NCBI RefSeq assembly: GCF_000772945.1
Contig: NZ_JPVN01000021.1
Span: 1-52,265 of the forward strand
DNA from: Ureibacillus manganicus DSM 26584
Lineage (GTDB): Bacteria; Bacillota; Bacilli; Bacillales_A; Planococcaceae
Direction of reading: 5' to 3'
Length of the DNA: 52,265 nucleotides
The notes below the pieces were generated by a model. That model was given only the letters and a program-made list of their open reading frames with translations, ran no database searches and had not been told where the DNA came from. Positions 7,836 through 16,619 of this stretch are shown here, one piece after another. Each line of letters begins with the position of its first letter. Position 1 is the stretch's first letter. The position numbers and the translations under genes are program-made.

Positions 7836-9140
7836 ATGAGTAATATCCATACTGGAGTGCTTTTCGATTCTCAGTTACAAAATGAAATAAAAGATAAGTT
7901 TTATCAGGTTGACCAAGATCATTTAGGAAGAAAAAGACTGTTCTTTGAAAATTCTGGTGGATCTCTACGATTAAAATCTGCAGTTGAAGCTAAAGAACGT
8001 TTTGAGAAAATTCCTGATTGTCCAGATCGAAATAACGAGACATCTAAATTGCTACAAAAGGTTAAAGAAGAAGGAATTCGTGATATAATACAAATCATTT
8101 TCGGCGCTAAGTCTGGCGCACTAGTAACTGAGTTAACGGCGTCACAGGTAATGTTTCAAATAACACAAGCTATTGTTGAAAATGTACCCGGTACAAACGT
8201 AGTCACAACTTCTATTGAGCATCCTTCTGCATATGATTCAGCAAAATACTATGCAGATAAAACAGGAAAAGAATTTCGAGTAGCAATGGCTAATCCTAAA
8301 ACAGGTGGCGTTGATACTGAAGAAATCATTAAACTCATAGATGAAAATACGTGCTTACTAAGCGTAATAAGTGCATCAAATATTTCAGGTAACGTTTTAA
8401 ATATTGAAGAAATAGTAACGGAAGCTAGAAAAATTAAACCTGATTTATACATTATTTCAGATGCAGTTCAACATGTGCCTCATGGCGTTATAGATGTTGA
8501 TAAACTTCAACTTGATGGGGTGAATTTTGCTCCATACAAAGGCTTTGGTGTAAGAGGTTGCGGTTATGGATATATCTCAGATCGTGTTGCTAAACTCCCA
8601 CATCATAAATTATTAGCAAAACCTGAAAATGAATGGGAGCTAGGCTCATTCCCAGCTTCAAACTTTGCCGCAATTAGTGCAGTGGTAGATTATGTATGTT
8701 GGATTGGAGAACAGTTTATAGATTCTGACGATAGACGTACTTTATATGTTGAAGGAATGAATCGTATACACCTTCACGAAAGAGCGTTACTACACCATTT
8801 GTTAGAGGGAACAAAAGATATACCTGGATTACGTTATATTAATGGTGTGAATGTATTGTTAGATTCAGAGAATTTACAAGATCGAGATTTGATTTCAGCC
8901 ATTAGTATTGACGGCATCGGTTTCACCCATGCAGTTGAACAATACTATAAACGTGGTGTAACAGTATTCGAACGAGTAAATACTAGTATATACTCAAAGC
9001 GAATTGTAGAATCATTAGGTTTAGTTGGTGCTATCCGAGTATCACCACTACACTGTCATGATACAAAAGATATCGATGAATTTTTAAAGATTACATCTCA
9101 ATTAGTGGAAGAAATAACTAAACACTCAGTAAATGTTTAA
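7836..9140 (+). CDS. Class V aminotransferase-fold PLP enzyme (cysteine desulfurase/epimerase-like)
   Basis: The 434-residue fold-type I PLP protein shows FENSGGSLRL near the start, TTSIEHPSAYDSAKYY, ISDAVQHVPHG (cofactor aspartate and stacking region) and APYKGFGVRG with the Schiff-base lysine. The family includes cysteine desulfurases, selenocysteine lyases, isopenicillin-N-epimerase-like enzymes and lyases. No Fe-S assembly gene is nearby and the usual flexible C-terminal catalytic-cysteine loop of SufS/NifS is not evident, so a desulfurase role in Fe-S synthesis is unlikely. It starts after TAAGGGGG and is last in the unit. The reaction is unassigned. Confidence 0.85.
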   Translation: MSNIHTGVLFDSQLQNEIKDKFYQVDQDHLGRKRLFFENSGGSLRLKSAVEAKERFEKIPDCPDRNNETSKLLQKVKEEGIRDIIQIIFGAKSGALVTELTASQVMFQITQAIVENVPGTNVVTTSIEHPSAYDSAKYYADKTGKEFRVAMANPKTGGVDTEEIIKLIDENTCLLSVISASNISGNVLNIEEIVTEARKIKPDLYIISDAVQHVPHGVIDVDKLQLDGVNFAPYKGFGVRGCGYGYISDRVAKLPHHKLLAKPENEWELGSFPASNFAAISAVVDYVCWIGEQFIDSDDRRTLYVEGMNRIHLHERALLHHLLEGTKDIPGLRYINGVNVLLDSENLQDRDLISAISIDGIGFTHAVEQYYKRGVTVFERVNTSIYSKRIVESLGLVGAIRVSPLHCHDTKDIDEFLKITSQLVEEITKHSVNV

Positions 9141-9172
9141 CAGTCTTCTATTGCTTCTCTAAAAAATAAAAT

Positions 9173-9203
9173 AAAAACCTTCAACTAATCGTTGAAGGTT
9201 TTT
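9173..9203. terminator. Bidirectional terminator between convergent genes
   Basis: Arms AAAAACCTTCAAC and GTTGAAGGTTTTT are perfect complements around a five-base loop. The A-run and T-run on the two sides make it effective in both directions. Confidence 0.85.
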
Positions 9204-9214
9204 CTATATGTTTA

Positions 9215-10471
9215 TTATGCTTTTTGAGCGTTATCCACTTCTTGAGGATTGAACTCGCCTTCCCATTTAGCTACAACAAGTGCTGCTAAAGAGTTACCTA
9301 CCACGTTAACCGCAGTACGTCCCATGTCAAGGATACGGTCAATACCTACGATGAACATTAAGCCTTCTGCTGGTAATCCCATTGTACCGAATGTTGCAAG
9401 TAATACAACGAAGGATACTCCAGGAACTCCTGCCATACCTTTAGAAGTAACCATTAAGACTACCATTAACATAATTTGTTGACCAATACTTAAGTGAATG
9501 CCGTACATTTGGGCAACAAACATCGCAGCAATCGCTTGGTATAATACAGATCCATCTAAGTTAAATGAATAGCCTGTTGGAATTACAAAACTTGAAATGT
9601 GCTTTGGTACTCCGATTTGTTGAGTCTTGTCCATAATTCTCGGTAAAACGGTTTCAGAACTTGATGTAGAGAATGCAAGAATTAATTCCTCTTTAATTAC
9701 TTTAAGTAATTTAAAGATGCTGTATCCAATCAATTTAGCTGTAATACCAAAAATAACAAGTACAAAGAAAATCATAGTTCCATATACAGTGAGCGCTAAT
9801 TTCCCTAGTGGAATTAGTGAAGCAAATCCATATTTAGAAATTGTTACACCAATTAATGCAAATACACCAATAGGAGCGTACTTCATAAATAGGTTCGTAA
9901 TCCAGAACATTGCACCTGCTAAACCTTCAAAAAACTGTAATGCAACTTTCCCTTTTTCTCCAATTGCAGCAATCCCTAAACCAATTACAACTGCAAAGAA
10001 GATAATTGCTAACATATCACCTTGAACCATTGCTTGGAATGGATTAGTAGGTACGATATGTAGAAGTGTATCTACGATGGATTTTCCTTCTTGTTGCTCA
10101 CTCGTATCAACGTACTTAGAAATATCCGTTTGTTCTAATTCATTCATATTTAGACCAGTTCCAGGATGGAATAGATTAGCTGAAACTAGACCTATAACAA
10201 TAGCAACACCTGTCATACCAATAAAGTATGCTAATGATTTACCACCTAATTTACCTACTGCTTTTAAATCGCCAACACCGGCAATAGCTACAACAATACT
10301 AGAAAGTACAATTGGTACTACAATTAGTTTAATTAATCGTAGGAACAAGTCACCGAATGGTTGTAAGAAACTTTGAGCTTGCTCACTGCCATAGAAAATT
10401 CCACCGACAGCGATACCTAAAACTAGACCAATAAAAATTTGAGTTGCCAAACTTAACTTAAATTTTTTCAT
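9215..10471 (-). CDS. gltP: Glutamate/aspartate-type DAACS symporter
   Basis: This is a GltP/GltT-like sodium- or proton-coupled uptake protein for acidic amino acids, 418 residues from the chosen start. It keeps the serine-rich HP1 (AFSTSSSETVLPRI), the FNLDGS motif and TM8 D-M-G-R-T-A-V-N-V-V-G-N with the substrate arginine. The frame opens at 10528, but an AAGGTGGGG site directly precedes the ATG at 10471, which gives the normal N-terminus MKKFKLSLATQIF. The mRNA leader holds a c-di-AMP riboswitch, an uncommon regulatory attachment for this family. The exact substrate among glutamate, aspartate and C4-dicarboxylates is not decided. Gene name tentative. Confidence 0.9.
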   Translation of the reverse strand: MKKFKLSLATQIFIGLVLGIAVGGIFYGSEQAQSFLQPFGDLFLRLIKLIVVPIVLSSIVVAIAGVGDLKAVGKLGGKSLAYFIGMTGVAIVIGLVSANLFHPGTGLNMNELEQTDISKYVDTSEQQEGKSIVDTLLHIVPTNPFQAMVQGDMLAIIFFAVVIGLGIAAIGEKGKVALQFFEGLAGAMFWITNLFMKYAPIGVFALIGVTISKYGFASLIPLGKLALTVYGTMIFFVLVIFGITAKLIGYSIFKLLKVIKEELILAFSTSSSETVLPRIMDKTQQIGVPKHISSFVIPTGYSFNLDGSVLYQAIAAMFVAQMYGIHLSIGQQIMLMVVLMVTSKGMAGVPGVSFVVLLATFGTMGLPAEGLMFIVGIDRILDMGRTAVNVVGNSLAALVVAKWEGEFNPQEVDNAQKA

Positions 10472-10611
10472 AAAAATTACCCCACCTTCTAAAATTTTTT
10501 TGCAAGTAAATGCAGGTAAGGGAAACAAGTAGATGAATGAAATCTATTAATATAATGAACACAAATTTATGGCTTGTACCATTGACTAAATAATCCTCTC
10601 ATACTGTTTCC

Positions 10612-10745
10612 TCTAAACGCTTACGAGGTTAGCTTTCAGGTTAGGACTTTGGAAACGAAAAGCCCCTTCTTTTCAGAACTCACCTATAACGGAAAATACC
10701 GTAAAAAAATTGGGTCCCCCGTTCTAAAAATAGATTAAGCGAAAA
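10612..10745 (-). ncRNA. Cyclic-di-AMP (ydaO/yuaA) riboswitch
   Basis: Read on the minus strand, the leader of the acidic amino acid symporter contains CGCTTAATCT, then GAACGGGGGACCCA, GGTGAGT and GAAGGGGC, and finally CTAACCTCGTAAGCG. These are the conserved blocks of the ydaO-yuaA riboswitch in the right order, and the terminal CGCTTA pairs with TAAGCG as its P1 helix. Family knowledge: this RNA binds c-di-AMP and usually turns off potassium or osmolyte transporters and cell-wall genes. About 140 bases separate it from the start codon. I could not resolve a clear terminator or anti-terminator by eye. Confidence 0.9.
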
Positions 10746-10761
10746 AAATGTATAGATAAAT

Positions 10762-10789
10762 ATTATCACCCTAATACTATTTATGTAAA
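10762..10789 (-). promoter_or_regulatory. Probable sigma-A promoter of the riboswitch-symporter transcript
   Basis: On the minus strand TTTACA, 16 bases, then GATAAT ends about 20 bases before the riboswitch P1 helix, which is the expected place for transcription to start. Confidence 0.5.
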
Positions 10790-11219
10790 TACTTTTTTGT
10801 TTCCAGTTTTCTTTAATATAGAATTTCCGTATAATATTATTTATTCCCAATTATCCGAAAGTTGATAGATTTGAAGCTATTTAAACGCTTATTTTTAAGC
10901 GTTTATTTATTTAACATCAATCTCAGCGCGGTAAAAAAATCGCACTAAAACTTATTTCAATAAAATATTTTCTGCAACTTCCTATTTATTATTCATTATT
11001 TAGATATATCAAATAATTCTAATTAATTTGTATTTTCCATTCTATTCTAGAGAATTATTACTGTGTCTTCTTTACATCCAATTGCATCAGTAAGTGTTAT
11101 AATTGTTAGTAATGTGAAACAAATGTTTATTAATGTACTTACTTATGTTGGCATCACTTATTGGCAACATTTAATAATAAACATTTATAATTAATTTTTT
11201 TGCAAGGAGTTAGGGAAGT
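10790..11219. other. AT-rich intergenic region with one hairpin
   Basis: The stretch between the divergent symporter and deaminase genes is very AT-rich. It holds a hairpin with arms AAACGCTTA/TAAGCGTTT at 10883-10904. I see no gene, no purine riboswitch and no PurR-type box before the deaminase. Confidence 0.5.
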
Positions 11220-12473
11220 ATGAAGAAATTTATTAATGCGAATATATATGGTGTCCCAGGTTCGCAAGAATTTTTAGTGGAAAACAATCAATTCAAAGCA
11301 ATTGGTAATAATTTAGATGACGCTGATGAAGTAATTGATTTAGAAGGACGATTAGTTTTACCTCCATATGTTGATCCTCATCTTCATTTAGATTATATTT
11401 TTTCCGGACTTGGCGAAGGAAATGCAAATGTTTCTGGAACTTTATTTGAAGGAATTCAACGTTGGAGTGATAATAAAAAATCATTAACGGAAGAATTAGT
11501 ACGAGATCGTGCTATTAAAGGAATTCAAAAAGAAGTGAGTAAAGGTGTTCAATTTATTCGCACGCATGTAGATATAACTGACCCGAATTTAACTGGAATG
11601 AAAGCTTTAATTAAACTTCGTGAAGAGTTGAAAGATATCGTAACACTTCAACTAGTAGCCTTTCCTCAAGAAGGATTCTTTAGATATAAAGGTGCAGAAC
11701 AGTTAATGGAAGAAGCCTTAAAGATGGGAGCAGACGTAGCGGGAGGAATACCTCATTTTGAAATTTCCTATGAACATGGGGTTGAGTCATTAAGAAGAAT
11801 TGTTGATATGGCGATAAAATATGACGTCATGATTGACATTCATTGTGACGAAAACGACGATCCAAATAGTCGATTTTTAGAAGTATTAAATGCCCTTGTG
11901 ATGGAAAAAGATTATGGCGAATATACAACAGCAAGTCATACAACAAGCTTCGGCTCTGTGGAAAATAGCTACGCCAATAAAATGATGGGGCTATTTAGAG
12001 AATCAAAAATCAACTTCATTTCTTGTCCAACTGAAAATGCACACTTACAAGGACGTGGAGACACATATCCAAAACGTCGTGGTTTAACTCGTGTTAAAGA
12101 GCTACTTAGTAACGGAAATAACGTTGCCTTTGCACAAGATTCTATTGCGGATTACTGGTATCCATTAGGAAATGGAAATATGATGAATATTTTAGATAAT
12201 GGTATTCATTTAGCACATTATACTCACATCGAGGAAATCAATAAAGCGCTCGATCTGATAACAATTAACGGTGCAAACATTATGAGGGTAAATGACCAAT
12301 ATGGAATTGAAGCTGGAAAACCAGCGAACTTTATCGTATTAGATGCAAAAGATGCTTATGAAGCAATTCGTGAACGTGCAGAAGTACTTGCATCGGTTCG
12401 AAATGGAGAATATCTGTTTAAGCGGGAGCCACGAAGAAATGAGATTGAGATTGATTTCTTAAAACAATCATAG
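11220..12473 (+). CDS. CodA-like amidohydrolase (cytosine deaminase family)
   Basis: This metal-dependent hydrolase is of the cytosine/isoguanine deaminase type. The 417 residues include the metal motif HLH (DPHLHLDY), the central MIDIHCDENDD segment with the catalytic Glu, TTASHTTS, and AQDSIADYWYPLGNGNMMNIL, which matches the CodA signature around the metal aspartate. In E. coli CodA this place reads HDD, while here it is QDS, so the residue after the metal aspartate is serine and the substrate may not be cytosine. The start follows GCAAGGAG. The gene stands alone before a hairpin, with no purine or pyrimidine permease beside it. Confidence 0.82.
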   Translation: MKKFINANIYGVPGSQEFLVENNQFKAIGNNLDDADEVIDLEGRLVLPPYVDPHLHLDYIFSGLGEGNANVSGTLFEGIQRWSDNKKSLTEELVRDRAIKGIQKEVSKGVQFIRTHVDITDPNLTGMKALIKLREELKDIVTLQLVAFPQEGFFRYKGAEQLMEEALKMGADVAGGIPHFEISYEHGVESLRRIVDMAIKYDVMIDIHCDENDDPNSRFLEVLNALVMEKDYGEYTTASHTTSFGSVENSYANKMMGLFRESKINFISCPTENAHLQGRGDTYPKRRGLTRVKELLSNGNNVAFAQDSIADYWYPLGNGNMMNILDNGIHLAHYTHIEEINKALDLITINGANIMRVNDQYGIEAGKPANFIVLDAKDAYEAIRERAEVLASVRNGEYLFKREPRRNEIEIDFLKQS

Positions 12474-12489
12474 AGTCTAATTACTAATA

Positions 12490-12528
12490 AAAACACTCAC
12501 CAATATTATTATATTTGTGAGTGTTTTA
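12490..12528. terminator. Terminator after the deaminase gene
   Basis: Arms AAAACACTCAC and GTGAGTGTTTT are perfect complements, with the right arm ending in T residues. It could also stop leftward transcription from the LysM gene side. Confidence 0.75.
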
Positions 12529-12534
12529 TCATAT

Positions 12535-12670
12535 TTAAATTAATTCCAGGACTTCTTCTTCTGTATCAAAAGGAATAATAGTTACTACTGGTCTGAAAAT
12601 TTCCTCGTAGCAAATTCGAAATTTCGAATCATCATGAACATAAATTGTTGACTCTAAAATTATATTTCTA
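12535..12670 (-). pseudogene. C-terminal remnant of an aldehyde dehydrogenase
   Basis: Reading the minus strand in one frame to a TAA at 12535 gives a stretch with ILESTIYVHDD, YEEIFRPVVTIIPFDTEE and VLELI. This is the segment after the catalytic cysteine in NAD-dependent aldehyde dehydrogenases (usual form E-EIFGPV..I-PFDTEEE). The glycine of EIFGPV is replaced by arginine. There is no start codon and only about 44 residues of roughly 480 remain, and an in-frame stop lies just upstream near 12671. It is a dead fragment squeezed between the deaminase terminator and the LysM peptidase gene. Confidence 0.7.
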
Positions 12671-13756
12671 TGGTTTCATTTCCCACCATTTTAAATAACT
12701 ATAAGGGTTTATTGAGTTTCCTTGCGGATCATACATTCCGAAGTGTAAATGGGCCGGGAACTTACCGTTTGTACCTTGCTCTCCATATCCAGTATCTCCT
12801 GTAAAGCCAATAAGCTGTCCCGCACTTACCCACTGTCCAATATTTAAACCTTCAGGGTATCCCATGAGATGAGCATAATAGAAGGTATATCCATTTGGTG
12901 CCTTAATTGTTATACGATATCCACCGTAAGTATTCCAACCTAACTTCACTATGGTCCCTTCTATTGCTGAAAAGACAGGAATCCATTTTTCTGTCATAAT
13001 ATCAATACCTTCGTGGGATCTTGATTTTCCATCTGACGAAAAATCTCTACCTGCTCCATAACTATTACCGTAAGGTTGATAAGTTTCTTTTGCCAAAGGA
13101 AAAATCCCGTCTGCAAAAAGATTTGGCGGTTGTACAGATGGTTGTAAAGGTATTGTCAATTTTTGACCAGGAACGACTATATCAGATGTCAATTTATTTG
13201 TTGCAATTAAATCATTTACGGTACTTTCGGTTTTATGCGCAATTTCCCAAATAGAGTCTCCTGGTTTAACGATATAAATAGGGTTTTTTGTATGGAGATG
13301 TTGGCCAGGTATGATTACATCTGAATCTAAAGAATTCCATACTTTTAAATCTGGAACAGTTACATTGAATTTCCTAGATATCTTCCATAAAGTATCATCA
13401 GCTTTTACACGATAATGTTTTTCCTTGTTTACTGGTTTTGCTAATCCATAAACGTCTAATACACTAATCATATTTAGACTTTTCTTATTATCAAATCGAA
13501 TGGCTTTGTTTAAAGTGTGCGATTGTCCGTTTTTTAGCGCTTTAGCAGAATATGGTGTTAAAACGATTACCTCATCTTTTTCTCGGACTAATTTGATATT
13601 TTTTCCTTCTAATATGACTTTATAACCCATTGGTTCGAATGCACTTCTAATAGACACTTCATGGGCTCCTGCGTGTGCATCGAAAGGCGTGAATAAACAA
13701 ATCATTAATGTAAGTACAAGCAAGCATATAATATTTCTATTTCTATTCCAGATCAT
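12668..13756 (-). CDS. Secreted LysM/M23 peptidoglycan endopeptidase
   Basis: A signal peptide (hydrophobic 9-25, cleavage likely near AHA) precedes a copper-amine-oxidase-N-like region (about 35-110), two LysM peptidoglycan-binding repeats (about 119-160 and 162-206), and a C-terminal M23 domain (about 225-350). The zinc motifs are SHEGIDIM (H-x-x-x-D) and AHLHFGMYD (H-x-H), both intact, so it should cleave peptide cross-links, acting outside the membrane. It starts at ATG after GGGAGCGAAG. It is monocistronic between long intergenic regions. LysM-M23 proteins in spore formers often act in growth or spore cortex turnover, but nothing here decides which. Confidence 0.88.
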   Translation of the reverse strand: MIWNRNRNIICLLVLTLMICLFTPFDAHAGAHEVSIRSAFEPMGYKVILEGKNIKLVREKDEVIVLTPYSAKALKNGQSHTLNKAIRFDNKKSLNMISVLDVYGLAKPVNKEKHYRVKADDTLWKISRKFNVTVPDLKVWNSLDSDVIIPGQHLHTKNPIYIVKPGDSIWEIAHKTESTVNDLIATNKLTSDIVVPGQKLTIPLQPSVQPPNLFADGIFPLAKETYQPYGNSYGAGRDFSSDGKSRSHEGIDIMTEKWIPVFSAIEGTIVKLGWNTYGGYRITIKAPNGYTFYYAHLMGYPEGLNIGQWVSAGQLIGFTGDTGYGEQGTNGKFPAHLHFGMYDPQGNSINPYSYLKWWEMKP

Positions 13757-14091
13757 TCAACTTCGCTCCCTTCGGAAATTAGTATGATTAACTAAGGGAT
13801 TAAGTACTCATTAATTTGGAGATTTTTTTATATACCTGTTTATGGAACAATCAACTCATTCCGCTGTTATATTAATGTAGTATTATTAAATATTTCTATA
13901 CCATTGTGCTTTGTGGAAGACAATTAACAACAATTTAAAAACACCTACTTAATAATGTAAGTAAGCGTTAAATAAATACTTTGATATTAGTATTTCTACT
14001 ATAAAAATTTTTGATGAGACTCATCACAGTCTTAAAAAATGATGCATCGTCGATTGTCGTTCCTGCGTATTTGCATTCGTAAATTCAATAC
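13757..14091. other. Intergenic region without a recognised gene
   Basis: This 335-base AT-rich spacer separates two minus-strand genes. A small palindrome GATGAG/CTCATC near 14011-14024, followed on the minus strand by A5T5, may end the amidohydrolase transcript. The rest should hold the promoter of the LysM peptidase. Nothing else was seen. Confidence 0.4.
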
Positions 14092-15426
14092 TTAATCTAT
14101 ACTTGCTGCTTCCCACTCCTCAATAAAAGCTTGTATTGATTTATTCACTTCTTCTTCACTTGGAACACTACATAATATTTCGTCTTGCTTATATAATTTT
14201 CCGCCCTTAACGATGAAATCGATATCCTGTGTGTGTTTAATATTTTCTAAAGGATTCTTGCTTAATATGACTAGGTCTGCAATTTTCCCTTCTTTGATTG
14301 ATCCAATATCATTTAGATTAATAGACTTAGCCGCATTCACTGTTGCTGCTTGTAGAGCCTCCATTTCTGTAAAACCAATCTCCACAAATATTTCCAGTTC
14401 TCTGTGTAATGCCATCCCAGGGTACGTAAACATTAAAGCTGGTGTATCGGTACCAGCAACGACCGTTCCACCCATATCATAGTAGGTCTTGGCAACGGCT
14501 TTCGTTAAGTTGTTTATAATAGCAGTCCTTGACTTTATAGAATCTACATACTCTGTATTTTTTTCCCACTCCTGCATAAGGTAACTTATACTGTCAATTG
14601 ACTCAATTACATAATTTTTTGGAGACCAAATTTCAGGATATTTCATAGATTGATCGAAAACTACCATTGTTGGGCAAAGTTTTACATTATAGGCTAGCAT
14701 TTTTTCACAAAGCTCTTTTATTTTCGCTTGATCTGGGTGATCCCAATCGATATGACCCCATTCCTTTTGATCTACCAGTGGATTCCAGCCTTTGTACATC
14801 TCTTGTGCAAAACCCGATATATGTTCAATCCAATTTACCCCTAACTCAGCTGCATCTAATATAGTTAACTCTTTTGAATTCATTAAATCACAAGCAACTT
14901 CTAAGTTGTACTTCTTCGCCTCGTCTACAGCTGCTGCCATAACCTCTCTTTTGATCCATCCATACAATTTAACAAACTTTGCTCCAGCGTCAACTTGTCT
15001 ACGAACTTCTTTCCTTGCTTCTTCTGGATCATCTGTAACGAAATTCCCATAACTAGTTGGACCCCATTGACCAGGTGTTCCATCAATCATTCTATCTGAT
15101 GCGTACACTCTTGGTGTTGGTCCATGATCTGGTTTTTCAATCAAGTTGGAAAGTAAGTTGACATTACCTGCAGCATTCCGTACCGTCGTTACCCCTGATG
15201 CAACAAAGTGGGGTGCGTATCTCTCATTAATGTGACAATGCATATCTATTAAACCCGGAATAATATATTTTCCATTTGCATCAACTGTCACTATAGCCAA
15301 TGGTAACTCATCATTCTGTTTTATTATTCTTTTAATCTTACTTCCTTCTATCTCAATTGACCCAATAAAAGATACTCCACTCTCAACATCAATAATCGTT
15401 CCATTTTTGATTAATAATTTTTCCAT
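14092..15426 (-). CDS. Amidohydrolase family protein (imidazolonepropionase/prolidase-like)
   Basis: This 444-residue metallohydrolase has an N-terminal beta-sandwich (GTIIDVESG...), the metal motif HCH in LIDMHCHINERY, a probable bridging lysine in AKFVKLYGW, WIEHISG with a metal histidine, and TVVAGTDTP with the metal aspartate. The C-terminal part closes with the usual GSIKEGKIADLVIL. Members act on dipeptides, lactams or xenobiotic amides, and the substrate is open. There is no signal peptide, so it is cytoplasmic. The start follows AAGGAGGAAA. The Rgg-type regulator transcribed from the other side of the 124-base gap is its likely controller. Confidence 0.85.
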   Translation of the reverse strand: MEKLLIKNGTIIDVESGVSFIGSIEIEGSKIKRIIKQNDELPLAIVTVDANGKYIIPGLIDMHCHINERYAPHFVASGVTTVRNAAGNVNLLSNLIEKPDHGPTPRVYASDRMIDGTPGQWGPTSYGNFVTDDPEEARKEVRRQVDAGAKFVKLYGWIKREVMAAAVDEAKKYNLEVACDLMNSKELTILDAAELGVNWIEHISGFAQEMYKGWNPLVDQKEWGHIDWDHPDQAKIKELCEKMLAYNVKLCPTMVVFDQSMKYPEIWSPKNYVIESIDSISYLMQEWEKNTEYVDSIKSRTAIINNLTKAVAKTYYDMGGTVVAGTDTPALMFTYPGMALHRELEIFVEIGFTEMEALQAATVNAAKSINLNDIGSIKEGKIADLVILSKNPLENIKHTQDIDFIVKGGKLYKQDEILCSVPSEEEVNKSIQAFIEEWEAASID

Positions 15427-15550
15427 TTTATTTCCTCCTTTATGACATCACATATATTTCTTTTTCTGATTTTATTGTATATTGATTAAAACAATAGGTA
15501 CTCAAAATTGTCATATAGTGGAATGTTATCTTTTCTTGGGGGGTATGTAA

Positions 15551-16444
15551 GTGTCACTGGAATACGGTAAAACGCTAAGAATGATACGACAACAAAAAGG
15601 GATAACCTTAAAGAAGCTAGCCGATGACATCTGTTCTGTTTCTTTTTTATCAAAGTTTGAACGAGGGGATTCTGATATAACTCTTGGTCTCATGACAAGA
15701 TTATTAGAAAAGTTAATGATGAGTTTCGATGAGTTCTTATACATACATCACGATTTTCAGCCTGACAAACTGGAGCAATTTTTTCAAACAGCACGTGCTG
15801 CCTATTTTAATAGGGATGTAATTCAACTTAAGCAGCTAAAAGATAAAGCATTTAATAAGTGGAAGCGATATGGTGTAGATACTTACCTTTATAACGCACT
15901 ATTAATTGAAGTATATGAAAGTATAGTAGATAAACAATATACAGGGGAAAGATTAGAGGATTATGATATTCACCTTCTTTCCGATTATTTATTTGGTGTA
16001 GAGGTATGGGGTTATTATGAATTATCACTGTATAATGGAACATTACTATTACTTGATCCAGATTTGGTCATAATGTTATCTAGAACCGCTTATGAGAAAA
16101 GTGCACGTTTTAGAAACTATAAAAAGGTAAATGATGCAATTACAGCTGTGCTTTTTAACACCATTATATTTTTGCTTGGTCCTGTGAATCGATTTCACGA
16201 AGAATTTACATTTCAAAAGGAATTTAGTGAGTTTATATCGTATCTTGAGACGATTGCCATTCCTGAAAGTAACTTAATTGAAAGGGTCCATTTATTAGAG
16301 CTAAAGGGAGCTTATGATATTAGAACTGGAAATAAAAAAGAAGGTATCTCTAAAATAAGACAAGCTATTCAATTATTAAATAATCTAAACTCTACAAAGA
16401 TGGCTAATAATATCGAGCAATACCTTTTGCAAATTATAGAATAA
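15551..16444 (+). CDS. Rgg/GadR/MutR-type transcriptional regulator
   Basis: An N-terminal XRE helix-turn-helix (about 5-60, with MIRQQKGITLKKLADDICSVSFLSKFERGDSD) is followed by an all-helical region to residue 297, the arrangement of Rgg-family regulators whose repeat domain binds short peptides. The start is a GTG at 15551, placed 8 bases after a run of six G residues. The ATG six bases upstream is followed at once by TAA. It is divergent from the amidohydrolase gene and ends in a strong hairpin. No small peptide pheromone gene was visible beside it, and I searched the flanks only by eye. Confidence 0.82.
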   Translation: MSLEYGKTLRMIRQQKGITLKKLADDICSVSFLSKFERGDSDITLGLMTRLLEKLMMSFDEFLYIHHDFQPDKLEQFFQTARAAYFNRDVIQLKQLKDKAFNKWKRYGVDTYLYNALLIEVYESIVDKQYTGERLEDYDIHLLSDYLFGVEVWGYYELSLYNGTLLLLDPDLVIMLSRTAYEKSARFRNYKKVNDAITAVLFNTIIFLLGPVNRFHEEFTFQKEFSEFISYLETIAIPESNLIERVHLLELKGAYDIRTGNKKEGISKIRQAIQLLNNLNSTKMANNIEQYLLQIIE

Positions 16445-16446
16445 AA

Positions 16447-16506
16447 ATACTCCCTCTAGATAAACAGATTTTGTTTTTTAATCTGTCTACAACAGAGGGG
16501 AGTATA
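16447..16506. terminator. Terminator between the Rgg gene and the cobalamin locus
   Basis: Outer arms ATACTCCCTCT and AGAGGGGAGTAT (one bulge) enclose an inner AACAGATT/AATCTGTC hairpin. It lies between convergent transcription units. The cobalamin genes end about 110 bases to the right. Confidence 0.7.
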
Positions 16507-16619
16507 TCACTTATGATGATGGGAATTTTTATTTTCTGTACTCTTTTATTAAGATGGGGGAGCCTAATTTGTTTTAGGATAGTAATAGATTTGTAGAAAA
16601 GATAATATTTTTCACAATA

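Noticed and set aside
9627..10025. 132-codon open frame antisense to the glutamate-type symporter
   Set aside because: No ribosome binding site, composition typical of a membrane-gene shadow, and the minus-strand gene is clearly real.
10612..10745. M-box or lysine riboswitch before the symporter
   Set aside because: A GTTATAGGTGAG stretch first suggested an M-box, but the full order of blocks and the P1 helix match the c-di-AMP class instead.
15526..15744. 72-codon frame antisense to the Rgg regulator start
   Set aside because: It overlaps the helix-turn-helix coding sequence and has no independent support.
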